DNA from: Herbaspirillum frisingense GSF30
Lineage (GTDB): Bacteria; Pseudomonadota; Gammaproteobacteria; Burkholderiales; Burkholderiaceae_D
DNA: 64,000 bases
Assembly: GCF_000300975.2 (NCBI RefSeq)
Contig: NZ_AEEC02000011.1
Location: 1-64,000 of the forward strand
Reading direction: 5' to 3'
Part shown: piece by piece, positions 9,689 to 18,358 of the stretch
Layout: every line of letters begins with the position of its first letter
How positions within the stretch are numbered: position 1 is the first letter of the stretch
The notes under the pieces: generated by a model
The model's input: only the letters and a program-made list of their open reading frames with translations
Databases searched by the model: none
What the model was told of the DNA's origin: nothing
Translations under genes and position numbers: made by a program

Positions 9689-10762
9689 TCAGGCGGCATC
9701 GCGCTCGTCGCCCACCAGACGGCGCTGCTTGACGGAGTCGGCTAGGCCTTGCAGCACCTGCAGGCTTTCTTCCCAGTTGATGCAGCCATCGGTGATGGAT
9801 TGGCCGTAGGTCAGCTCCTTGCCCGGCACCAGGTTCTGGCGACCTGCGACCAGATGCGACTCCACCATCACGCCGACGATGCGGGTGTCGCCACCGGCGA
9901 TCTGGCGGCCGATGTCGGCGCAGACGGGTATCTGGTTTTCCGGCTTCTTGGAACTGTTGGCGTGCGAGGCGTCGATCATCAGGCGCGCGGCCAGGCCGCT
10001 CTTGGCGATGTCCTGGCAGGCCGCTTCCACGCTGGGCGCATCATAGTTGGGCTGCTTGCCGCCGCGCAGGATGATGTGGCAATCCTCGTTGCCGGCGGTG
10101 GAGACGATGGCCGAGTGGCCACCCTTGGTCACCGACAGGAAGTGGTGCGGCTGGGATGCCGCCTTGATGGCATCCACGGCGATCTTGACGTTGCCGTCGG
10201 TGCCGTTCTTGAAGCCCACCGGGCAGGACAGGCCAGAGGCCAGTTCGCGGTGCACCTGGGATTCGGTGGTGCGGGCGCCGATGGCGCCCCAGCTGATCAG
10301 GTCGGCGATGTATTGCGGGCTGATCACGTCCAGGAATTCGGTACCGGCCGGCAGGCCCAGGTCGTTGATGTTGAGCAGCAGTTCACGGGCAGCGCGCAGG
10401 CCATCGTTGATGCGGAAGCTGTTGTCCATGTACGGGTCGTTGATCAGGCCCTTCCAGCCGACGGTGGTGCGCGGCTTCTCGAAGTAGACGCGCATGACGA
10501 TTTCCAGCTCGTTCTTGTGACGCTCGCGCTCCACCACCAGGCGGCGCGCATATTCCATGGCGGCCTTGGTGTCGTGGATGGAGCAGGGACCGATGACGAC
10601 CATCAAGCGGTCGTCCTGACCGTGCAGGATGCGATGCAGCGCGGTGCGGGCTTCGGCGGTGGTGCGCTCAACCTTTTCGGTGCAGCCGAATTCGCGGATG
10701 AGATGCGAGGGGGGGACCAGTTCTTTCATTTCTCGGATGCGAAGATCGTCAGTGCGCGGCAT
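9689..10762 (-). CDS. aroG: 3-deoxy-7-phosphoheptulonate (DAHP) synthase, class I
   Basis: Condenses phosphoenolpyruvate and erythrose 4-phosphate, the first and main control step of aromatic amino acid synthesis. The 357-residue length and the motifs VIGPCSIHD, RVYFEKPRTTVGWKG, GARTTESQVHRELASG and IDASHANSSK place it in the AroF/G/H class with feedback-sensitive N-terminal extension. AGGAG precedes the ATG. The sensing amino acid (Phe, Tyr or Trp) cannot be told from sequence alone. A Tyr/Phe-rich leader peptide and a terminator lie between the promoter and this start, so expression probably responds to charged tRNA-Phe and tRNA-Tyr. Confidence 0.97.
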   Translation of the reverse strand: MPRTDDLRIREMKELVPPSHLIREFGCTEKVERTTAEARTALHRILHGQDDRLMVVIGPCSIHDTKAAMEYARRLVVERERHKNELEIVMRVYFEKPRTTVGWKGLINDPYMDNSFRINDGLRAARELLLNINDLGLPAGTEFLDVISPQYIADLISWGAIGARTTESQVHRELASGLSCPVGFKNGTDGNVKIAVDAIKAASQPHHFLSVTKGGHSAIVSTAGNEDCHIILRGGKQPNYDAPSVEAACQDIAKSGLAARLMIDASHANSSKKPENQIPVCADIGRQIAGGDTRIVGVMVESHLVAGRQNLVPGKELTYGQSITDGCINWEESLQVLQGLADSVKQRRLVGDERDAA

Positions 10763-10807
10763 TTTTTTCTCCTGGAGTGCTGCAAATATTCAGCTGGAAA
10801 TTTGACC

Positions 10808-10838
10808 AAAAAAAAACCGCCATCACTGGCGGTTTTTT
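10808..10838 (-). terminator. aroG leader attenuator terminator
   Basis: On the minus strand, AAAAACCGCC-AGTGAT-GGCGGTTTTT followed by nine consecutive T residues, ending 45 nt before the aroG start. It lies inside the aroG transcript, 21 nt after the leader-peptide stop. The GGCGGT at 10882-10887 (minus strand) in the leader can compete for the ACCGCC arm (10828-10833), an antiterminator pairing. Confidence 0.85.
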
Positions 10839-10859
10839 AGGAAATTCGGTTTTGTCTTT

Positions 10860-10940
10860 TTACGAACGCTTACCGCTTTTCACCGCCGTGGGGCTGGAAT
10901 AGCTAAAGTAAAAATAAAAGTAAGCGCGGGCGAAAGACAT
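10860..10940 (-). CDS. aroG leader peptide, Tyr/Phe-rich, 26 aa
   Basis: A 26-codon frame on the minus strand beginning ATGTCTTTCGCC and containing the run AYFYFYFSY: four Tyr and three Phe codons in nine, plus an early Phe. It ends in TAA 21 nt before an intrinsic terminator that precedes aroG. An in-frame ATG at 10952 is an alternative start; neither has a strong Shine-Dalgarno sequence. The layout (short frame rich in the pathway's end products, stop codon before a terminator, competing pairing) is that of pheL/trpL-type attenuation. Stalling at scarce Phe or Tyr would leave the downstream GGCGGT free to block the terminator. The peptide is inferred from sequence only. Confidence 0.8.
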   Translation of the reverse strand: MSFARAYFYFYFSYSSPTAVKSGKRS

Positions 10941-10974
10941 GTCTGGCGTCATGGATTAATTGAAGCAGATATTC

Positions 10975-11003
10975 ATAGTGCTACAAATCCGGGGCTTTGG
11001 CAA
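10975..11003 (-). promoter_or_regulatory. candidate aroG promoter
   Basis: On the minus strand, TTGCCA (10998-11003) and CACTAT (10975-10980) are separated by exactly 17 nt. The predicted start lies about 15-20 nt before the leader peptide. Between here and the tldD terminator (11004-11255) the DNA is AT-rich and no gene was seen. Confidence 0.5.
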
Positions 11004-11255
11004 GGGAGATGCGAAAAATGGAATGATGCAGTGCTCATGCACATATTTCTCAAAAATTATGGGATATTTGGATGACTATTGCCTTATATGCGCCATTTAA
11101 GCCTCCAAGAGCAATAAAAAATCACGCCCCATGCAAGCCCTGCCCGTCTCCCGTGCCACTTTTTGCTGTGGTTATCCTGCAAAAAAAGCGGTAATTTGAT
11201 CTGGCGACGTCTCCTTCAACGCCTCCACAGTAGCTTTTTCCATCCGCAGCCGACG

Positions 11256-11288
11256 AAAAAAAACCGCCGGCAAGCTCTCCGGCGGTCT
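11256..11288 (-). terminator. terminator after tldD
   Basis: On the minus strand, ACCGCCGG / CCGGCGGT stem followed by eight T residues, about 45 bp past the tldD stop. Confidence 0.9.
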
Positions 11289-11333
11289 TCATTGCAGTGT
11301 TGAACCTGCTTCTGCTGAACCTGGTCAGCTGGC

Positions 11334-12794
11334 TCAGGCGGTGCCACCCACGGTCACGCCATCCAGGCGCAGGGTTGGCTGGCCCACGCCGACCGGCACG
11401 CTCTGGCCTTCCTTGCCGCACACGCCCACGCCCGAATCCAGGCGCATGTCGTTGCCGATCATGGAGACCCGGTTCAGCACATCGGGGCCATTGCCGATCA
11501 GCGTGGCACCCTTGACCGGATAGGTGATCCTGCCATCCTCGATCATGTAGGCCTCGCTGGCGGAGAAGACGAACTTGCCGTTGGTGATATCCACCTGGCC
11601 GCCGCCGAAGTTGACCGCATACAGGCCGTTCTTGACCGAGGCCAGGATTTCGCCCGGGTCCTTGTCGCCGCCCAGCATGTAGGTATTGGTCATGCGCGGC
11701 ATGGGCAGGTGCGCGAAGGATTCGCGGCGGGCGTTCCCGGTGACGTCCATCTTCATCAGGCGCGCGTTCATGGTGTCCTGGATATAGCCCTTCAGGATGC
11801 CGTCCTCGATGAGCGTGGTGCACTGGGTCGGGTTGCCTTCGTCGTCGATGTTGAGCGAGCCGCGACGGTCGGCGATCGTGCCGTCATCGACCACGGTCAC
11901 GCCCTTGGCCGCCACGCGCTCGCCGATGCGGCCGGAGAAGGTGGACGAGCCCTTGCGGTTGAAGTCGCCTTCCAGGCCGTGGCCGATGGCTTCGTGCAGC
12001 AGGATGCCGGGCCAGCCGGGACCAAGTACCACGGTCATCGGTCCGGCCGGGGCCGGGCGCGCGTCCAGGTTGACCAGGGCGGTGGCAACTGCCTCCGAGG
12101 CGTACTTTTCCAGCAGCACGTCGGAGAAGTAGCCATAGTCATAACGACCACCGCCGCCACTGCTACCCATCTCGCGACGGCCATTCTGTTCGGCGATCAC
12201 CGTCACCGAAACCCGCACCAGCGGGCGGATATCGGCCGCCAGCACGCCATCGGCACGCGCCACCAGCACCACGTCGTATTCGCCGGAAAGGCTGGCCATG
12301 ACCTGCTTGACGCGCGGGTCCTTGGCGCGGGCGATGCGCTCCACGCGCTCCAGCAATTGCACCTTGGCGGTGGCGTCCAGCGAGGTCAGCGGATCGTGCG
12401 GCAGGTAGAGCGCGCGACCGCCGGCGGGGATCATGGACCCGGCCACCTTGATCTTGCCACTGCCCTGGCGGGCAATGGTGCGGGTGGCGGCGGCGGCGTC
12501 CATCAGGGCCGCTTCGGAAATCTCGTCGGAATAGGAAAACGCAGTCTTGTCACCCGACACGGCGCGCACGCCCACGCCCTGGTCGATGGAAAAGCTGCCG
12601 GTCTTGACGATGCCCTCTTCCAGGCTCCAGCCCTCGCTCTTGGTGAACTGGAAGTAGAGATCGGCGTAGTCGACCTTGTGCGTGAACATGTTGCCCAGGG
12701 CCTTGAGCAGCTTGGATTCGTCCAGGCCGAAGGGAGTCAGCAGCACGTCGCGCGCCACTTGCAGGGCGCCCATGTTGGGTTCAAATAATTTCAT
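11334..12794 (-). CDS. tldD: metalloprotease TldD
   Basis: Subunit of the TldD/TldE zinc protease that trims peptides such as microcin B17 precursor and CcdA in E. coli. The protein reads 486 residues from the ATG at 12794. It has the zinc motif HEAIGH in [20 protein letters not shown], then FSGRIGE, and the conserved C-terminus [23 protein letters not shown] at 12824, overlapping the upstream stop codon, would add 10 residues; ATG was chosen because family similarity begins after it. It follows the nitrilase-family gene by 26 bp on the same strand. The partner gene tldE (pmbA) is not in the window. Confidence 0.95.
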   Translation of the reverse strand: MKLFEPNMGALQVARDVLLTPFGLDESKLLKALGNMFTHKVDYADLYFQFTKSEGWSLEEGIVKTGSFSIDQGVGVRAVSGDKTAFSYSDEISEAALMDAAAATRTIARQGSGKIKVAGSMIPAGGRALYLPHDPLTSLDATAKVQLLERVERIARAKDPRVKQVMASLSGEYDVVLVARADGVLAADIRPLVRVSVTVIAEQNGRREMGSSGGGGRYDYGYFSDVLLEKYASEAVATALVNLDARPAPAGPMTVVLGPGWPGILLHEAIGHGLEGDFNRKGSSTFSGRIGERVAAKGVTVVDDGTIADRRGSLNIDDEGNPTQCTTLIEDGILKGYIQDTMNARLMKMDVTGNARRESFAHLPMPRMTNTYMLGGDKDPGEILASVKNGLYAVNFGGGQVDITNGKFVFSASEAYMIEDGRITYPVKGATLIGNGPDVLNRVSMIGNDMRLDSGVGVCGKEGQSVPVGVGQPTLRLDGVTVGGTA

Positions 12795-12820
12795 AGCGTC
12801 TTGTCGGAAGGCAAAAAAGG

Positions 12821-13627
12821 TCAAAGCTTGCGATGGCGAAGCGCCGGCAAGCTTTCTCGAACGTATTGTAGACGATGGGGGTCGATGTCGCCGATCACAA
12901 GGCCTTCGCCTTCCGGCAGGACCGACACGATCTCGCCCCAGGGGTCCACCAGCATGCTATGGCCCCAGGTGCGGCGGCCATTGACGTGCTCGCCGCCCTG
13001 GGCCGAGGCCAGCACGTAGCACTGGTTCTCGATGGCGCGGGCGCGCAGCAGCAGCTCCCAGTGGGCGCGGCCGGTGGTATGGGTGAAGGCGGCCGGCATC
13101 ACGATCAGCGCGCACTCGCCCATGGCCCGGTAGAGCTCGGGGAAGCGCAGGTCATAGCAGACCGACAGCCCGACCCGGCCGAACGGCGCCTCGAAGCTGC
13201 GTACCTCGCCGCCATGTTCGATGGTGCGGGCCTCGTCGTAGCTTTCCTGCCCGCGCACGAAGTTGAACAGGTGGATCTTGTCATAGCGGGCGACGCGCTG
13301 GCCTTGCGGGTCGTAGACCAGCGAGGTATTGAGGACCTTGTCCGGGTCGGCCGACTGCAGCGGCAAGGTGCCGCCGACCAGCCATACCTGATGCTGGCGG
13401 GCCAGCGTCTGCATGAAGGCCTGGATCGGGCCGGTGCCATCGTCCTCGGCATGGGCCAGCTTGTCGCGTTCGTGACGGCCCAGCAGGGGCCAGTATTCGG
13501 GCAGCAACACCAGCTGCGCGCCCTGCTCCGCCGCCTGCGCCACCAGGCGCGCCGCACTGGCGAAGTTCTCTTGTACCTCGGGGGTGGAGACCATCTGGAT
13601 GGCCGCCACCTTGAATGTCTGGCTCAT
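12821..13627 (-). CDS. nitrilase-family amidohydrolase, deaminated glutathione amidase-like
   Basis: Carbon-nitrogen hydrolase of the Nit1 branch, whose members hydrolyse deaminated glutathione as metabolite repair. The 268-residue protein shows the Glu-Lys-Cys triad: E44 in LLPEYW, K117 in YDKIHLF, C157 in [13 protein letters not shown]. The strong match around the Cys is typical of Nit1/YbeM. It sits between yhdP and tldD, all on the minus strand, with 130 bp to yhdP, so the three may be co-transcribed. The substrate is inferred from the family. Confidence 0.88.
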   Translation of the reverse strand: MSQTFKVAAIQMVSTPEVQENFASAARLVAQAAEQGAQLVLLPEYWPLLGRHERDKLAHAEDDGTGPIQAFMQTLARQHQVWLVGGTLPLQSADPDKVLNTSLVYDPQGQRVARYDKIHLFNFVRGQESYDEARTIEHGGEVRSFEAPFGRVGLSVCYDLRFPELYRAMGECALIVMPAAFTHTTGRAHWELLLRARAIENQCYVLASAQGGEHVNGRRTWGHSMLVDPWGEIVSVLPEGEGLVIGDIDPHRLQYVRESLPALRHRKL

Positions 13628-13757
13628 GTCTGCCTCTTGTCTGCCATTTGCCTGGCACTTGCCTGACGCATCCGGCTATGGCGGGACGCGTGAATGATAT
13701 GAAGGATGCTTCAGTATGGCCCATCCCGCGACTATCTGCAGGCGTCACCGATCGGGT

Positions 13758-16700
13758 TCAGGCACCTGAATTGATGGCCGGGCCGGGCGCAGGCTGACGA
13801 CGCGGGGAGGCAGGGGCCACCGCCGGTGCCGGGGGCAGGTTATTGGCCGGTGGGGACTGCTCTTTGTCGTCCCGGCCCTTCTGCAGCACTTCCTTGGCGC
13901 GCTCGGCGTCCACCGGCGACACCTGCCCCTGCTTGACCACGATGGGGTCGCTCCACGGCCCGGTCACCTTGTATTCGAAACTGAGCGACTTCATCACCGG
14001 ATTGCGCAGGAACAGCTGTGCCAGCAAGGTACTCACGCCCACCACCGGGTTGACCGCCATGGCCACCACCGAGGCCGTGCCCAGGTTGATCTCGGGGATC
14101 ACCACCACATGCAGGTCCTGGGTTTCGCGGGCGATGTCGGCCGAGCCGCTCATCAGCACCGAGGCCGTCACGCCGGCCATCTTGAGATTATCAGTGGTGG
14201 CGATGCCGCGAGCGATGCTGGCGGTGCCGGCCACCGTATCGAAGGCAAAGCCTTCCGAGAAGACGTCGCGGAAGTCCAGCGTCAGCCGGCGCGGCAACGC
14301 CTGCAGGTTGAGCACGCCCAGCAGCTTGGCCGCGCCCGGATCGACCTTCAGGAACTGGCCCGAATGCACATCCATGTGGACCTGGCCGCCCAGGCTGGCC
14401 ATGTCCATGGCATAGGGCGGCGCCTTCCAGCTCAGGTCGCCATCCAGCTTGCCGCGACCGCCGCGGATGGTACCGGGATACCCGAAGCGTTCCAGCAGCT
14501 TGCCGGCGTCCTCGACATCCAGTGCATAGGTGAAGTTGGAGGTATGGTTGCTGCCGAAGCTGAGCCAGTTGCCGGCGGCGCGGAACTGCGCATCGGGATT
14601 GGCCAGCAGCAGCCGGCTGATGCGCCATTCGCGCCCCACCGAGGTGACGATGTTGCTGGCATCGAGCTCCAGTCGGCCCAGCTTCTTGTCTCCCAGCTCA
14701 AACTGGTCGGCGCGGATGTCCAGGGCCGGCATCTGCACATTGTCGTCACTGCTGTCGGGCTGGGGCTGGGCCGCCTGTGCTGCCTGTACCGCTTGTGCTG
14801 CTTGTGCCGCCTCGGCCGATGGGCTGGACTTGGGAATGACCAGCGACGACAGGCGCGCCGTCACCTTGCCCGCGCCCTTGCCGCCGCTGGGTTCGTCCCA
14901 GGTGACGGTGCCGGCCGCCTGTTGCGACTCCAGGTTCATCTGCCAGGCATTGCGGCGATGCGTCGCCTCCAGGATCAGCTTGTTGAGTTTCTTGCCCATC
15001 AGCCTGAGCTCGCCCACCCGGGCCGAGACATTGTCCGGCTGCAGGTACTGCGTCACATCATCGCTGGCCAGGCGCCCCGCCGAGCTGGCTGCCGGACTGC
15101 TGCTACCCTTGCCGACCAAGTCGTTCTTCAGGGCCAGCCAGGCATCCAGGTCCAGGCTGTCGGTCGCCAGCGCCAGCTTGAGTCCGGACGGCGGCGTCGG
15201 CGCCGGCTGGTTCCAGCCGATGCCGCCACTGGCAACGCGCCAATTGCCACCACTGGCCACCACCCGTTCGCGCACATGGCGCGTGCTGATGTTCTGCCCG
15301 AGCGAGACGCGCAATTCCTCGCGCTCGATCAGCGGATCGGGCGAGGCCAGGGGCAGCAGGTCCACCCGCAACGGCAGAACGTCCTGTGCGCCCTTGCGCA
15401 AGGGTGCCGGCAGGTCCAGCCCCAGCCCGGCCAGGTTGGATTCGATGCTGACCTCGGGCTGGCGCTGCCGCACCTGCACCGTGGCGGTATAGCGGGCGCT
15501 CCCCGACAGGCGTGCCAGCAGGCGCTGCAGCGAGGGCTCGGTATATTGCCTGCGCAGCGCCTCGACATTGACCGCGCCCTCCAGCCGCACCTGGCTGCTG
15601 CCATCCTTCTGGGTGCCGCCGCTGATGGCCAGGCTGTCGCCCAGGAACTGGCCGCGCACGCCGTTGAGGGTGAAACCGCGTTCGTTGAATTCCACCTTGC
15701 CGGTGGTCCGATACAGCACCGGCAGGTCCGGCAGCAGGTCGACGTCGTTGTTGGCGAAGTGGAAGGCACCCTGGGCACGGGTATCGATCGCATGGTTCAG
15801 CGGCATCTGGAACTTCAGGTCCAGTCTGGCCTCACCAGTCGCACTGCTGTGCTCCATGACATTGCCGGTCCAGCGCGCCACCGGGCTCTGGTTCACGTAC
15901 TGCAGGAAGGCCGGCATCGGACCATTGGCCACGCCATCGATTTCCAGCGTGGCTTCGTGCGAATCGACATCGGCCACCCGCGCCGACACCGGCCCCAGCC
16001 GCGCGCCCAGGCTGCGGGCGCTCTCGGCCTTGATCTCCAGGCGCGTGCGGTCGATGCTCAGGCGCCCACGCCCCTCTTCCAGCAAGGGCCACTCGGGTTC
16101 CTTGCCGTCACGCCCGAGATGGCCCGGGGTGTAATTCAGCTTGAGCCCCTCGAAGTCGCCACTCAGCTGGAACTGGCCCTTGGGCTGCTCGCCAGGCTTG
16201 GCGGTATGGAACGGGAAATCAGCCAGCGCGCCCTTGAGCTTGAACTGCACATCATGCAGGTTGCCCGCCATCAGCCCCTCGGTCAGCCAGCGTCGCAGGG
16301 GTTCGCTCATGTGCTGCGGCAGATAGCGCCGGATCGCCTTGACGTCGAAGCTGCTGATCTCGCCGGCCACGTCCAGGGTACCCGCCGACTTGCCCTGCAA
16401 GGGCAGCAGATGGCGACCGGACAGGCTGCCGGCCACGCCGGGCTGGCTGAACTGCATCTGGTCCAGATCCACCTGCAGTGTCTGATCCTTCAGATATTGC
16501 CAGCGCGCCTGAAGCTTCAGGGTATCGAAGGGCATGCTGGGCTCGGCAAACATGTCGGCGGGCAGATCGACCACCAGCTGCTGCGTATCCACCTTGACCG
16601 AACCGCCCTTTTCGGTGGCATCGATCTCGCCGCTCAGGTTGCTGAAGCCCGGGAAGCCCGCCCACTGGACACGCGCCTGCTGGGCCGGATTCTTGCGCGG

Positions 16701-18089
16701 CTCCACATGGGCCGCCAGGCCCTTCATGCCCAGGCCCTTGAAACGTCCCTGTACCCGGTAGGAACTCAGTTCCGGATAACTGCCCTGCCACTGCACGGTG
16801 AAATCGTTCAGTTCTCCGCGTGGCGCCAGGTCGTCCAGCAACTTGCGCTGCGAAGGTGCCAGCGGCAGCCGGGTCGCCAGTTGCGACAGCGTCTGCAGGT
16901 TCAGGTAGGTGGCCTTGACACTGGTGCGCTCGGCCTTGAGCGGGGTGGCCGGCTCGTAGCTCTCGGTGATCGAGGTCGGCGGCAGGACGAAGCCATCCGG
17001 GGTTTCTATCGAGAAATCCGTGAGGGTCACCTGGTGGCCGTTGGCACCGAAGGTGGGCACGCCGTCCTGCTGGCCGGCGCCCAGGGTTTCGCTGGCCGAG
17101 ATGCGGCCATTGACGCGCTTGAGCGAGAGGGGCTCCAGCTGGCGCGACAACTGGGCGTTGAAATCGGCCAGGCTCAGGTCGGCGGTGAAATTGGCGACCT
17201 TGGCATGGTCCAGCGTGAGCCAGGCCCGCACCGAACCGCGACCGCTGTTGATGGCGATCGGGTAGTCCACCCAGGCGCGCCAGACCGCCAGGTCGGTATC
17301 GCGCAGGTCGGCATACAGCACGCCCTTCCAGCGCGTGATCTCGGAACTGCGGGCAAAGGCCGGATGACTGAAATCGGCCCTGACATCGAGCGGCGCCGAG
17401 GTCTCCTGCGGCGGATTGGCGCGCAAGGACAGGCGGTGGCGCAGCCAGCGGTTGTGCAGGATCAGGTTGACGTCTTCCAGCACCAGCTCGGGCGCCTTGC
17501 GCATTTCGTCATCCCAGCGCAGCTTGCTGTGACGGATCACGATCTCGCGCTGCGACAGCAGCCAATCCAGTGTACTGCCGTCACCCCCCGTGGGCACCGG
17601 GATGCCGGCCACGAAGAGCTTGCCGGCGGCATCGCGGCGGATCGCCAGGTCGGCGCCCTCGATGCTCAGGTTTTCCACCCGCAGCGCCGCCACCAGCACG
17701 CTGCTCCAGGACAAGGTGGTCGATACCCGCGGCAAGGTCAGCGCGGCCTCGCCCTGCTGGTCATGCACGGTAATATTGGACAGGGAAAGCTGCGGGCGCA
17801 GGCCGCTCCAGGAAGCGTCGATGGCCTCGATGCTGACGGCGCGCCCGATCTGGGCCGACACCAGATGTTCGATGCGCGGCTTGTAGTGGCCGATCTCGGG
17901 CAGCACCGCATAGCGCAGCACCAGGAACAGCGCGCAAAAGACGAAGTAGGCCGCCAGCAGCAGCTTGAGGGTGAAACCCAGCACATGGTGGCTGGCCCGG
18001 TTCAGGTGAATGTAGCTGCCCCGTGCAAATCGCCAGCACAGCGCCCAACGGCCAGGCTTGGGTGCGGCGTTATGTTTTTCGTGGGACAT
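13758..18089 (-). CDS. yhdP: YhdP-like AsmA-family giant envelope protein
   Basis: AsmA-like bridge protein thought to carry phospholipid between inner and outer membrane (YhdP/TamB/YdbH group). The reading from ATG 18089 gives 1443 residues, somewhat longer than E. coli YhdP. One transmembrane segment lies near residues 39-60 (LLLAAYFVFCALFLVL), followed by a very long periplasmic beta-rich region and an AsmA-like C-terminal part (LNLQALPRRLTLDFRDVFSEG). A low-complexity Ala/Gln run (AAQAAQAVQAAQAAQ, coded near 14760-14815) interrupts the beta region. No clear ribosome site supports any start; longer in-frame alternatives reach 18197. Confidence 0.85.
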   Translation of the reverse strand: MSHEKHNAAPKPGRWALCWRFARGSYIHLNRASHHVLGFTLKLLLAAYFVFCALFLVLRYAVLPEIGHYKPRIEHLVSAQIGRAVSIEAIDASWSGLRPQLSLSNITVHDQQGEAALTLPRVSTTLSWSSVLVAALRVENLSIEGADLAIRRDAAGKLFVAGIPVPTGGDGSTLDWLLSQREIVIRHSKLRWDDEMRKAPELVLEDVNLILHNRWLRHRLSLRANPPQETSAPLDVRADFSHPAFARSSEITRWKGVLYADLRDTDLAVWRAWVDYPIAINSGRGSVRAWLTLDHAKVANFTADLSLADFNAQLSRQLEPLSLKRVNGRISASETLGAGQQDGVPTFGANGHQVTLTDFSIETPDGFVLPPTSITESYEPATPLKAERTSVKATYLNLQTLSQLATRLPLAPSQRKLLDDLAPRGELNDFTVQWQGSYPELSSYRVQGRFKGLGMKGLAAHVEPRKNPAQQARVQWAGFPGFSNLSGEIDATEKGGSVKVDTQQLVVDLPADMFAEPSMPFDTLKLQARWQYLKDQTLQVDLDQMQFSQPGVAGSLSGRHLLPLQGKSAGTLDVAGEISSFDVKAIRRYLPQHMSEPLRRWLTEGLMAGNLHDVQFKLKGALADFPFHTAKPGEQPKGQFQLSGDFEGLKLNYTPGHLGRDGKEPEWPLLEEGRGRLSIDRTRLEIKAESARSLGARLGPVSARVADVDSHEATLEIDGVANGPMPAFLQYVNQSPVARWTGNVMEHSSATGEARLDLKFQMPLNHAIDTRAQGAFHFANNDVDLLPDLPVLYRTTGKVEFNERGFTLNGVRGQFLGDSLAISGGTQKDGSSQVRLEGAVNVEALRRQYTEPSLQRLLARLSGSARYTATVQVRQRQPEVSIESNLAGLGLDLPAPLRKGAQDVLPLRVDLLPLASPDPLIEREELRVSLGQNISTRHVRERVVASGGNWRVASGGIGWNQPAPTPPSGLKLALATDSLDLDAWLALKNDLVGKGSSSPAASSAGRLASDDVTQYLQPDNVSARVGELRLMGKKLNKLILEATHRRNAWQMNLESQQAAGTVTWDEPSGGKGAGKVTARLSSLVIPKSSPSAEAAQAAQAVQAAQAAQPQPDSSDDNVQMPALDIRADQFELGDKKLGRLELDASNIVTSVGREWRISRLLLANPDAQFRAAGNWLSFGSNHTSNFTYALDVEDAGKLLERFGYPGTIRGGRGKLDGDLSWKAPPYAMDMASLGGQVHMDVHSGQFLKVDPGAAKLLGVLNLQALPRRLTLDFRDVFSEGFAFDTVAGTASIARGIATTDNLKMAGVTASVLMSGSADIARETQDLHVVVIPEINLGTASVVAMAVNPVVGVSTLLAQLFLRNPVMKSLSFEYKVTGPWSDPIVVKQGQVSPVDAERAKEVLQKGRDDKEQSPPANNLPPAPAVAPASPRRQPAPGPAINSGA

Positions 18090-18358
18090 CAGGATGCAAA
18101 GGCAGCTCGGTATGGAATGAAATCGGGCAGGCCACATGATCGCATGGAAAACCTGACCATGCCATCGGCGCTGGGGATGTATGAGGGGCAAAATCACCGA
18201 TAAGTTTAAAAAGGAAGGCTAGAATCCCCGTTATCGTGCAAAACGTCAGCCCGCTGTCAGCGGCCTGGATATTGTCTGTCACAGGGGCGCCCCGCTGAAG
18301 TGGCATTGACGCCGGTTTGCCTTCCTTTACATCCTGTCGTGGAGCTTTGCGGTCCCCT

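Noticed and set aside
14109-18203. A 1364-codon open frame on the plus strand opposite yhdP
   Set aside because: It is the antisense of a recognised gene. High-GC codon usage keeps the opposite frame free of stops, the translation is low in order and matches no family. The same applies to the long antisense frames opposite glnE, atzF and the transporter genes, tkt and ileS.
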